Source: Harmothoe impar
Taxonomy: Eukaryota > Annelida > Polychaeta > Phyllodocida > Polynoidae
NCBI GenBank assembly: GCA_947462335.1
Contig: OX381705.1
Location: 44,654,175-44,718,174, forward strand
Direction: 5' to 3'
DNA: 64,000 nucleotides
Shown: positions 19,778 through 29,030 of the stretch, in pieces
Layout: the number at the start of each line of letters is the position of its first letter
Numbering within the stretch: position 1 is the stretch's first letter
Notes under the pieces: generated by a model
Told to the model about the DNA's origin: nothing
Databases searched by the model: none
What the model saw: the letters and a program-made list of their open reading frames with translations, nothing else
Program-made: the position numbers and the translations under genes

Positions 19778-19999
19778 CCGTAAATTCTCGCGTAGAAGCC
19801 GCGGCTTGTACGCGAGTCAGACTCAGCTTTCTTTTGATACCAAACATGCCTATATAGGGTGCGGCTTATACGAGAGTTTTTATTAGTATACTACAGTACC
19901 AAAATCGCAATATTCAGACCCCCTCTGCGGCTTATATAATTTGTCAAAGTTAGGGGTGCGGCTTATACGCGAGTTAGGCTTATACGCGAGAATTTACGG
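19778..19999. mobile_element. Short MITE with CCGTAAATTCTCGCGTA termini
   Basis: Inverted termini CCGTAAATTCTCGCGTA and CGCGAGAATTTACGG are flanked by TA on each side (19776-19777 and 20000-20001). The interior repeats GCGGCTTATACGCGAGT. It is a 222-bp relative of the MITE in MCCC2 intron 12, inserted in the 3'UTR of a retrotransposon, hence younger than it. Confidence 0.85.
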
Positions 20000-20127
20000 T
20001 AATCTAGATGTCTAAAAATAACTAAGCAGTTTCAGTTATATCATATATGAAGTGTATGTAGCGGACCACCAAAACTTGGACCGGAAAATCACACCAATAA
20101 ACTGGAGTGAGGTTCATTCTAAAAAAA

Positions 20128-20640
20128 AACACAAAAAAAAACAACATTTTCTCGATTTTTGATTCTTCATGTAAATATTGTATTTCTATTGTCGGATCAT
20201 CCTTTCTATTGTGGGTGGTGTTTTTATTTTATTTTTCCCTCCGACATTGAGATATCCAAGCTTTCTGTATGTACAATAAATGAAATACTCAGAGGCCAAA
20301 TTTTATTTTATTTTTAATTTCTTTTATTTCGTCCTCCGTGAGTTGATAAATTTTTCAAGTGTCCGTAACCCAAATTAAAAGAAGTGTGGCCTAATACCCA
20401 ATATGCACAGTAAAACTTTGTTATTATCAACTCTGTTAAAACGAAATTTGGTTATAACAAACTAATTTTTTAAATCGTGACCTTCTCCTATACATTTCTA
20501 TAGTAAAAAAACTCTTTTATAACGAAGTACTAGTGCTTAAAATTCGTTTATAATGAAGTAAAATTGCAGAAAAAAATGTTTTAGATGTAATTATTGTCCT
20601 GATTAGTACAGTCATTTTAGACCAAGTAGGGCCCAAAGAT
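20128..20640. other. AT-rich intergenic DNA
   Basis: No gene is visible. Sequence near 20,407-20,560 has GTTATAACGAA-type words reminiscent of pogo/Tc1 termini, but no matching right end was found. Confidence 0.4.
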
Positions 20641-21545
20641 AGAATATAATACCTGACAGCAGATTTTCGCAGGATTGGCCCATCTATAGGTTTGATTCAA
20701 CCTACCAAAAGTCCTGATGTGTCCTAGGCTTGGCTTTTTTTTAAGAGCCGTTTTCATATCAGATGAAAAAATACCATTGAATTCCTATATTTCAGATTTC
20801 ACACCAAAGTACCATCATGATAAGGACATTTTTTGGGGTAGAAATTTACCATCACAACTAAATATGATGTAAAAAGGGTGCTGATTAAGAATTTTGATGT
20901 TTCCAAAATCCAAGATGGCCGCCAAGTCAAAAATCTAAGATGGCCACCATATATAATCCAAAATCCCTCTCCCATAGTTTGAAAATTGCCTCTGGACATA
21001 ATAGAAACTTACTGATTCTCCCTAAATTGAACCCTAGTAATACATTTATCTTATTGATTTTGTTGCTAGTTTGAGTGGTTGCTTAGCAACAGCAGTTCTA
21101 TTAAAGTATCTATTTGCTTAGCAACACAGGTTTTACAGAAATGTAGCATCATGACAAGTGTCATGTTATCTACTTGAGGTCGACGCGGGAACGCAGTCAG
21201 GGACGCAGCTACCGAGTTGTGACGTCACGTTTTGTGCTTCATGAATAAATCACTTCCGACCTGGATACGCCTCTCGTTAACATTACAACGAGGACAGTCT
21301 TGGGCATAGAAATTAATAACACAGCTAAATCTGAAAGCTAAATCTAAAAGGGGTGCTGATTAAGAATTTTGATGTTTCCAAATTCCAAGATGGCTGCCAC
21401 GCAAAATCTGAGATGGCCGCCAAATAATCCTAAATCCCTCTCCTTTGGTGTTAATAATTATTGCCCCTTGACAACAGCAGTTCTAAGTATCTATTTGCTT
21501 AGCAACACAGCATCAATATCAGAATGATTTGATGTAACAAAACTG
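20640..21545. repeat. Dispersed repeat with GTTGCTTAGCAAC and AAGATGGCCGCC words
   Basis: Two internal units (about 20,800-21,130 and 21,300-21,520) each hold the phrase GCTGATTAAGAATTTTGATG, one or more AAGATGGCNGCC words and a TTGCTTAGCAAC palindrome. The same family lies inverted at about 56,250-57,015. No ORF and no clear ends; it may be a non-autonomous transposon family. Confidence 0.75.
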
Positions 21546-21669
21546 GTATTACAGGTATTTCTATAAAGCCAGCTAAATAAAACAGTCCACAAAATGATGT
21601 TGGATTATTTGAATTTGAACTATAACATTGCTGTGAACTGTGAGAGGAAAGTGGATATACGATTGATAG

Positions 21670-22216
21670 TGTAACGGGTTGACTATAAAGTCTAACTGTT
21701 ATTGTTGTATATCTATTGTATGTTGTATGATGTAAGACAACACGGTTCTATTGTGTTTAATAACTGTTTTATTCATCTAACTAGTGTCGTCGGTTCGTTA
21801 CATACACCGACTCCTCTAGTTCGGTTATCTATACGGTAGTGTACCGGTACCACCTTCGGTTACCGTCGGTAGTTGTTACATAAGCATTTTACATAACTAA
21901 ACCTAACAGGTGGCGCTGCTAGTACGGTCACGTGGCTATGCAGCGCTGTATATAAGACGGCTACTTCTCCATTGGAAGTCAGTCAGGTTTGGGACTGTCG
22001 TGACATGACCACCCTGTGCTCACGGGCTTAACTCTATGCTATAGGGTTGCCCCACTGTATTATATATCTGTTCTGATCTTGTATATCCGCTGGTTATACT
22101 TGTACTATAATACACAAGAGTTACCTTTACAATAAAGTCGCCGTATATTAAAGTCTTATTTACCTTGTCTGGTTTTTGTACTCAAGTGTTACATACGTAG
22201 TAAGAGACCAACTACA
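21670..22216 (+). repeat. 5' LTR (547 bp)
   Basis: The LTR begins TGTAACGGG and ends ACTACA. Inside are a CACGTG E-box (21929-21934), a TATATAA box (21949-21955) and AATAAA (22131-22136), giving a plausible U3-R-U5 layout. It also has one ACCGTCGGT motif (21862-21870). It differs from the 3' LTR at two positions by eye (T/C near 21,850 and T/A near 22,158). Confidence 0.95.
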
Positions 22217-22217
22217 T

Positions 22218-22229
22218 TGGTGCCGTGAC
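22218..22229 (+). promoter_or_regulatory. Primer-binding site, tRNA-His type
   Basis: TGGTGCCGTGAC starts two bases after the LTR end. It complements the CCA end plus the 3' acceptor stem of an animal tRNA-His, which ends GTCACGGCA. The match covers about 12 bases. The tRNA identity rests on general knowledge of that tRNA. Confidence 0.75.
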
Positions 22230-22278
22230 CACTTGATCGAACCGACCATTGATAGGGTATTAAATAGACTTACAGTAT

Positions 22279-24429
22279 ATGGATTACCTATACGATTTTG
22301 TCAGCTCGTTCAGCGGCAGGACTAAAACCCCTGCTGAGGAACGTGAAGAAGCCGTACAGAATGTACGCTTCTTCACAGGCAAATCCAATAGGGGGGAGAG
22401 CCGGGCAGCCTTGGAGGTGCCCGGTGACGACCTCTCCCAAGAAGCAATAGGTGATCCTATTGTGGAAGCCTTTACCAGAGGAGAGGATGGGGAGCAATCT
22501 CCAATCCCGGGACCCTTTGATATAAGCTCCAGGAGATCGTTGGACTCCCTTTCCACGAATCTTTTCTGTCCTGAGGGTCAGAAAATACCGGGTAGAGAGC
22601 CTAAAACTCTCGGCCCAGCTGCCTTCGGTTCTACACCGACGGTAGCAGATCCTTCATTGGATCCAGACACGTCGGTTTTCACTGATGGTGCCACTCCTAC
22701 ACCGAACGGTATGGGGGGTGGCGGGCTATCAAAGAAGACTAATGTGGCAACAGAAGCTCCTGGTAAGGGGTATCCGCCAGCAGTAGATGAGCCATCCAGT
22801 TTACCACTGGATGGGGACCTACTAGCTGCCATGGGTATCCCCACCAGGAAAACTGAGTTGCATGAGCTCGCGGAAGCCCGGAAGGAACTTGCTTCCATCA
22901 ATCAAACTAGGAAGTTATTCCTAAGGGAGGTTGATGAGAAGAAAAAGTTCCTGCTGGAACTCCAGAACGAGATGGCTTCCCACAAGGTGGAGGTTGACAA
23001 ACTTTTGCACCAGAGGGTGTCTGGCGAATGTGAGGTTGCAAGCTTAAATTCCTTGGGAAAGGATTTGAGCACGCAGCTCCACTTAGCCAGACAAGACCTC
23101 GCAAGCTTAAGGCAAGTCAATCATGACCTGAAGACGAAGTCGGAGCAAGTACCACCACCTACCACGGTGGTACCTCCAGTCATACCCGTACCCAATGTGT
23201 ACACGACAGTGACACCTTCAAGTGTCCCGCCGCTAGTACACACCACGGTAACAGGTATGACACCTCAGATGGGGGCTAGCTATCTACAGACTCCGGTCTG
23301 TGGTGGCGCCTTTGGAGGCACGGCAACACCTCCAGGGTACACCCACCCATCTACTGGTTCAACGATGTTGAACCAACAGCAGACCTTGGTCTCAGTTCCA
23401 GTACCGAAACCCAGAGCTAGACAGGGCTTAACTCCTGTCCAGCGGGCTAAGTACGACCGGAACCCGGCTATTGAGAAGCTGGGGACAGACATCGTCCCGT
23501 GGGACATCGATGAACTGGATGAACGGTATGCTCCTTTCAACTTTGGGGAGATCAAACATCCTGATGCAGCCCGTCAAAAGGCCATCGATATTCCGCCTTT
23601 CACAGGGTCGCCACCCTGGAGAAAGTACAAAGTTCGGTTCAAGGCTATTGTGGAGAGCAATCGCTGGAACAATCAGCAAGCGCTGGTTGCTCTGAAGCAG
23701 GCACTCTGCAACGGGCCAGGTGAACCAGCCCTTTTGGCGTTCGAGAGAGTGAAGATCAAGACATTGAGCTCACTTGAAGAAACAGCTGAATGGGCGATTG
23801 GGAAGATTGGTGAGCATGACCCAAGGACTCAGCTGCTCAAACGTGTCCAACGCAAGGACGAGCATCTGAGATCCTACGGATTTGCTCTACAAGAACTGAT
23901 ATCCGAGTGTTATCAGGGATGTAGACCTGACACCCCCACTGTCATCCAGGAGTTAACCTCCAGGTTTGTCAATGGAGTCAGAGACACCAATCTCCAGGCA
24001 TATCTGCGGGAGAAATGGCAGCCGGACTTATCTCTAGCTGACCTTTTCGACCATGCAGATGTGTATGACACCAAACAGGCTGTTTTTCCTAGTGGAGGAG
24101 TGTCGGCAGCTCCATCTGTAGCCCCGAAAGGAGCTCAGGTGGTAGAGGCCGCCACAAAACCACCTAAGAAAAAACAGCCCGCCTCCGAGGAGGTGGCGGC
24201 AGTAATGCCTGACAGGGACATGGAAAAGATGATTGAGGGTTTGTTGCGGAAGCACTTGGAAAAGAGCTCTGCGTCCACTTCTAATTCTGGATCCGGAAGG
24301 AGAAAGAAGAAGAAAAAGGACACGAAACCTCAGCCATGTAGACGCTGTCAGAAGATGGGTCATTGGGCTAGCGAATGCAAAGCCCCTGCACCCATCGCTG
24401 CTAAAACCGAAAAGGAGACGGAAAACTGA
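22279..24429 (+). CDS. gag: Gag of the LTR retrotransposon (716 aa)
   Basis: Structural protein that packages element RNA. Residues about 190-290 form a long charged coiled coil (ELHELAEARKELASINQ). Residues about 430-610 resemble a Ty3/gypsy capsid (IPPFTGSPPWRKYKVRFKAI onward). The basic tail carries one CCHC zinc knuckle, C687-x2-C690-x4-H695-x4-C700. The first 150 residues are Pro/Gly/Ser-rich and unrecognised. The frame is intact. The protease frame lies -1 relative to gag and is open across the gag end, so a -1 frameshift near 24,400-24,427 is the likely way to Gag-Pol; I could not assign a textbook slippery heptamer. One ACCGACGGT motif is embedded at 22,635. Confidence 0.93.
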   Translation: MDYLYDFVSSFSGRTKTPAEEREEAVQNVRFFTGKSNRGESRAALEVPGDDLSQEAIGDPIVEAFTRGEDGEQSPIPGPFDISSRRSLDSLSTNLFCPEGQKIPGREPKTLGPAAFGSTPTVADPSLDPDTSVFTDGATPTPNGMGGGGLSKKTNVATEAPGKGYPPAVDEPSSLPLDGDLLAAMGIPTRKTELHELAEARKELASINQTRKLFLREVDEKKKFLLELQNEMASHKVEVDKLLHQRVSGECEVASLNSLGKDLSTQLHLARQDLASLRQVNHDLKTKSEQVPPPTTVVPPVIPVPNVYTTVTPSSVPPLVHTTVTGMTPQMGASYLQTPVCGGAFGGTATPPGYTHPSTGSTMLNQQQTLVSVPVPKPRARQGLTPVQRAKYDRNPAIEKLGTDIVPWDIDELDERYAPFNFGEIKHPDAARQKAIDIPPFTGSPPWRKYKVRFKAIVESNRWNNQQALVALKQALCNGPGEPALLAFERVKIKTLSSLEETAEWAIGKIGEHDPRTQLLKRVQRKDEHLRSYGFALQELISECYQGCRPDTPTVIQELTSRFVNGVRDTNLQAYLREKWQPDLSLADLFDHADVYDTKQAVFPSGGVSAAPSVAPKGAQVVEAATKPPKKKQPASEEVAAVMPDRDMEKMIEGLLRKHLEKSSASTSNSGSGRRKKKKKDTKPQPCRRCQKMGHWASECKAPAPIAAKTEKETEN

Positions 24430-25112
24430 ATGGGGCCCATCCTCTTGGCAAGGATGGCGCCCCCACAGTTAGCCATGCCTGTAAGGGATTAGTAGACAGT
24501 GTTAACTCTTCCATGAACCAAGGCCGCGCAGAGGCAGAAGGGTCTGTACAACCTGTAAGCGTCTGGCAAGGCGGGGCTGGCAAGGACGAACGGAATCCGG
24601 AGGATTCTGTTGTCGCTGGCTTAGAGGAGTCTTGGTTAGAATCAATTGCCCAGAGCAGTGTGATTCAAGACTCCCCGAGCGACCCATGTTGGGATTATCT
24701 CCTGACAAAAGGGGTTGCTATGGATGGAGGGGGAAGCCCGATGCTGACCTCTGAGTGTGTCCCTTTACGGGGACAGCGTTGGTACCTGAGTCTGGTTATT
24801 TCCGGGACGCGTGGTGAATTTTTGGTCGACACGGGTGCATCTCACACCTTGGTCGATCGTAAATTCATGGCCCGTCTTTGCAACCAGCCCGAAGCTCCGC
24901 TACTGGGAGTAAAGGCTCGGACTGCTACGGGAGATAGTATGCAGACTTATGGCAGAACTGTAAAACCTATGTTGGTCGATGGCAAGACATACTGGATATG
25001 TCCAACCATCACCGACATCACTGATGATGGCATACTGGGGATGGACTTTGCTGCTCTTTACGGGGTAACAATGAACACCGCAACAGGCCGACTTCAGATT
25101 AAACATCCTTAG
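24430..25112 (+). CDS. pro: Retrotransposon aspartic protease, cut short by a MITE
   Basis: First ATG 24,513, but the frame is open upstream into gag, so the protein is probably made by frameshift. The retropepsin signature FLVDTGASHTLV with catalytic Asp sits near residue 105 of the ATG-initiated form, and the C-terminal GILGMDF near 172. The stop codon at 25110-25112 is created by the MITE: its first base is the G of the stop. The same frame resumes after the MITE in the RT ORF, so this was originally the N-terminal part of one Pol. Confidence 0.9.
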
Positions 25113-25405
25113 GCCAAAAAAAAAAAATAGTCGTGTTCAGGTAACATGGCCCAAAAAAAATAGGGTAGGTAGGTCGATTTTTTTTTTTTTTTTACCTTTT
25201 TTTTTTGAGGATTTTGAGGCAGATTTCCTCCCATTTTCGTAAAATTTTTCGTGAAAAAAATATTTCAGGAAAAAAATGTATTTTTTGGTAGAAAAAACAC
25301 AAAAATGCCTTCGAAAAAAAAAAAAAAAAAAAAAAAAATTTGGGTAGGGCCAAAAAAATAGGGTCGCTAGGGATACCTGAACACAACTTTTTTTTTTTTT
25401 TGGCC
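25112..25405. mobile_element. MITE (PIF/Harbinger-like) inserted in pol
   Basis: The 294-bp element has GGCC-starting inverted termini with an A run followed by GTGTTCAGGTA, and is flanked by a 3-bp TTA duplication (25109-25111, 25406-25408). TTA duplications and G-rich ends fit PIF/Harbinger. The body is mostly A/T runs with no ORF. Element plus duplication add 297 nt, a multiple of three, but the insert itself contains stops, so Pol is broken. Confidence 0.88.
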
Positions 25406-25408
25406 TTA

Positions 25409-28349
25409 TAAACAATCTGTACAGTGCGTTTTAAGGAATGGTTCTTCTGTGGCGTCAGTGGCACAAGACACAAAGTTGGCAGCAGGACATGTATCCGATG
25501 TCCTAGTCAGCTGCGTGGGAGTGCAGGCCAAACGGCCGGGTATGTTTGAACCAGAAGATCAAAAGCTCTCTGAGTTAGGTCTTGCTGGCTATCATACTTA
25601 CCTGGCCAACGCTCGTTGGGGGGTGATACCGATTTGTAACTCGAGTAGTAGAGAAATCACTCTACGAAAAGGGACGCCTATTGGTAACACTACGCGAGCA
25701 TATGGGGTAGACTCACTAACTACGGACTTTGTGGAAGTAGGTGTGGTGGCGGGAGACTCTTCCCACGAAGAGGCTCTAGCTAAATCCAACCTACCGAAAC
25801 ATTTAATGTCCCTGTTGTGCGAGTCACACCTCACAACCCTAGAGAGCGAAATGGTGGCACATGAGCTGTCGGAGTTATCTGACGCCTTTGCGCAACCAGG
25901 AGATCCTCTAGGGCGTACCAATACGGTACAACACCGGGTTGACACTGGGGACGCGCTTCCCAGTAGAATCCCCTACCGTCGGTTACCCATGGCTAAAAAA
26001 GGTGCTATGGAGGCTGAGGTAGAAAAGATGTTGGATGAAGATGTGATTCAACCTAGTGAGAGTCCATGGTCAAGTCCTGTGGTGATGGTCACCAAAAAGG
26101 ATGGTTCCTGTCGATTTTGCATCGACTATAGGAAGTTGAACGGACTCACTAGGAAGAATGCATATCCTCTACCTCGGATAGATGAATGTGTGGAATCTCT
26201 GGGTGGGGCGAAATGGTTCTGTACACTAGATTTACAATCTGGTTATTGGCAGATCGGCATGGACCCCCGGGACCGAGAAAAAACCGCATTTTCTACCCAT
26301 ATGGGACTATTTGAGTTCAACGTCATGCCGTTTGGGCTATGCAATGCCCCGGCAACCTTCGAGGCAATGATGGAAACCATGTTACGGGGTTTACTTTGGA
26401 AAAAGTGCCTAGTATACTTGGACGACATCATCGTCTTCGGTGGTTCTGTGGAGGAAACTCTACAGAACCTCCAAGCTGTGCTGAAACGCATCTTATCATA
26501 TGGTCTGAAATTGAAACCTTCAAAGTGCAAGCTTTTTAGGAAATCAGTTGAATACCTAGGTAGAATTGTTTCTGAACACGGCATCATGGCTGATCCTCAT
26601 AAGATCGAAGTGGTACAGAACTGGCCTCGTCCGATGGACACGAAGGAGATACGCTCTTTCATCGGGTTTTGTTCATACTACAGAGATTTTATACCTGGAT
26701 TCTCGAGAGTCGCAGCTCCCTTACAAGAGCTGATGATTGGAGAGAAGAAGGCTAAGGCTAAGATAGTCTGGTCTCCAGCCGCAGAACAGTCTTTCAGTGA
26801 GTTAAAGAGACTCTTCTTAGAAACACCTGTTTTGCACTACCCTGCACCTGTTGGTAAGTTCATCTTGGACACTGATGCTTCTAATACAAGTATTGGTGCT
26901 GCCTTGTCGCAGATCCAGGATGGGCGAGAAGTGCCGCTGGCATTTTCGTCCAACAGTCTAAGCAAAACACAACGTAACTACTGCACAACCAAGCGTGAAC
27001 TCTTGGCAGTGGTGGTTTACACAAAAAAGTACAGACATTTCCTATATGGTGGGAATTATCTCGTACGGACGGATCATTCATCTCTGCAGTGGCTCCTTAA
27101 CTTCAAGGACGCTGAGGGGATGATGGGTAGATGGTTGAACCACCTCTCTGAGTTTGGCATGACAAATGAGCATATCATACACAGGAGTGGAGTAGATCAT
27201 GTGAATGCGGACAGCTTGTCCCGCTATCCTATCCGGAACTGTCACCGTGTAGACTGCCGAGACTGTGGGTCTCACAATGCAGTGATTGCGTCTGTGGGTG
27301 CGAAAGTTCCTAACTGGACGTTAAATCACTTGAAGGATGAGCAGCTTGCAGATCCGGCTATTTCGAGGGTGTACTCCTTGAAGTTGTTGGGCCTGTCCAA
27401 GCCTGTTCGCCCCGCACTTTCGCTGGAATGTAAAGAAGTTAGACAACTGTTAGCTCAGTGGGATAATCTTTTTATACGGAACAGTGTATTGTGCCGCTGG
27501 AGGGTGCAACCTGGCAGGAAGAGAACAGCTCAGTCTGTAGTGCCTTTGTCACTCAGACTACAGTTGCTCAATTACTGTCATGGCCACCGAACTTCAGCAC
27601 ACTTTGGCAGACAACGAACTGAGGCAAAGATTAAGAGTAGATATTACTGGCCTGGTATGACTTTGGACATACGGCGTTGGGTGAAACAATGTCCCCAATG
27701 CTGTTTATCAAAGCCTGGACCTGGTATTGGTAAACTACCTCTAAGTCAAGAGCTATTCGGTGTTCGATTTGCCCGGATCGCTGTTGATATCATTAGTGGT
27801 TTCAACACGACCCCCCGTGGGAATACCTGTATGATGGTCGCGAGATTTAGCACACCAAATTCCAAAGTCAAGACCCTGTACTCCTGGGATGGTCTGCATA
27901 CGGTTACTATGGTGGTGAGTGAAACTACTGTAGTAATACGGTTGCAAAAAGGGACTCTCACTAAATCACATGTGGCTAGACTCCGACCTTGGTATGGAGT
28001 TCCATATATAGATGACGGTGAAGATTCCCTCGGTGCTGGTCGAGTACCAGCACCAACCGACCCTAAGCTACCGAAGATACCGAAGGCAGGACCAACGGTC
28101 ATACCGTCGGTACCGACGGTAGCACGCCGAAGGGGTCGTCCTAGGAAATTACCGATTGAACCACAGTCGTGTGTTACCAAGCCCAAGCGCGGTAGGCCTC
28201 GTAAAAAAGGGTCAGCTGTGCGTAAAGGACTAACCGTAGACACCGGTAAACAAAGCAAGGTGATACCTCCGGTGTCATCATTGCTGGACATACCGGTACA
28301 AGGTCTACGGAGGAGTACACGTGTCAGAGAGCGAGATAAAATTGTGTAA
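25409..28349 (+). pseudogene. pol: Pol: RT and RNase H intact, integrase core missing, separated from protease
   Basis: The 966-residue open frame begins at a GTG (25449) and lacks its own ATG context, consistent with being the downstream half of Pol. RT: FCIDYRKLNGLT (223-234), LDLQSGYWQI (260-269), FGLCNAPATF (295-304), catalytic YLDD (323-326). RNase H: FILDTDAS, TTKRELLAV and VRTDHSSL between about 475 and 600. The integrase HHCC zinc finger (HGHRTSAHFG ... CPQC) is present. Right after VDIISGFNTTPRGN the sequence jumps to a post-core segment (SHVARLRPWYG). About 150 residues with two of three catalytic acids are absent, without loss of frame. The C-tail is basic (RRRGRPRKL) with ACCGTCGGT motifs at 28,103 and 28,112. 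Confidence 0.9.
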
Positions 28350-29030
28350 ACATTTTTTTCTTACCTTGTTGACGACATTTAGCTGCTGGCTTCATTAAAA
28401 TTCCATGGACAGTTCTGTACTGGGCCGGTGGTCATTGGCCCGGTACTCGATCACCAAAACACAACAAGGAGAGACGGGTTATCCGGTGTGGTTATCCGTT
28501 GGAGGTAGAAAAGCACGTGTTCAGGGCGGGTGGCTGGCTTTGCAGATTAATTCTAAGTATGGGATTAGTTTTGACCACATATTGCTTAGTAACACGCTGC
28601 TGTGTATGTCCTCTAACGCCGGTACATCATTCCCGGGTTTTCCGGTGGCTCCGCCACGAAAATTGTAAACAACAGTGAGTGTTCCCACCGTCGGATATGC
28701 CAGGCGTGGGAAGGGCGCTGCCCGCGTCACCTGATCGATTTCTCCCGCCAAATGAGCCGTGAGAAATTGGGTCACCTCGGCGCGTCTTGGAGACGCGACC
28801 CCTGATTGGCTGAGAAGCCGGTCAAGGGGCGGGGTCACGGGGGACGGGTGGGGTATATAAGCCCCACAGGCAGCCAGGCTTCTTCAGATCAGCACGTTTG
28901 CCCGTAGGGTAACGTGTTGATCAGTGGTGCCTAGGTCTGCCCGGCAGTACCTACACTATTGTTTGCTTGCTGTCCTACTAAAGGCTCGGGTGAGTGAACC
29001 GTGAGGTTCACCTACGCCTGAGCTAACGGT
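28350..29030 (+). promoter_or_regulatory. Internal promoter-like region ahead of the extra ORF
   Basis: A compact RNA polymerase II promoter signature precedes the third ORF: an inverted CCAAT box (ATTGG 28805-28809 within CTGATTGGCTGAG), a GC box (GGGGCGGGG 28826-28834) and a TATATAA box (28854-28860). The expected start near 28,885-28,890 leaves about 140 nt of leader before ATG 29,031. The region is GC-richer than the LTRs. No splice acceptor is needed if this promoter works. Confidence 0.7.

Larger units (their letters stand above)
17085..20127 (+). mobile_element. 5'-truncated non-LTR retrotransposon with RT, poly-A tail
   Basis: The element starts within its endonuclease domain (only the C-terminal part up to SDHLPIF is left), continues through a full RT and ends with CCAATAAACTGGAG and an A run near 20,120-20,150. 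Its 3'UTR carries three palindromes centred on TAG (19636-19650, 19699-19713, 19747-19761) and is interrupted by a MITE at 19,778-19,999. It belongs with the fragment at 16.1-16.8 kb by matching 3' ends. 5' truncation is usual for target-primed reverse transcription. Confidence 0.8.

Noticed and set aside
20407..20560. Possible pogo/Tc1 MITE (CAGTAAAACTTTGTTATTATCAAC...)
   Set aside because: Only one terminus-like end; no matching inverted end or TA duplication found.
28405..28668. 87-codon ORF between pol and the extra ORF
   Set aside because: No recognisable domain, and it ends within the region that looks like promoter DNA; no evidence of translation.
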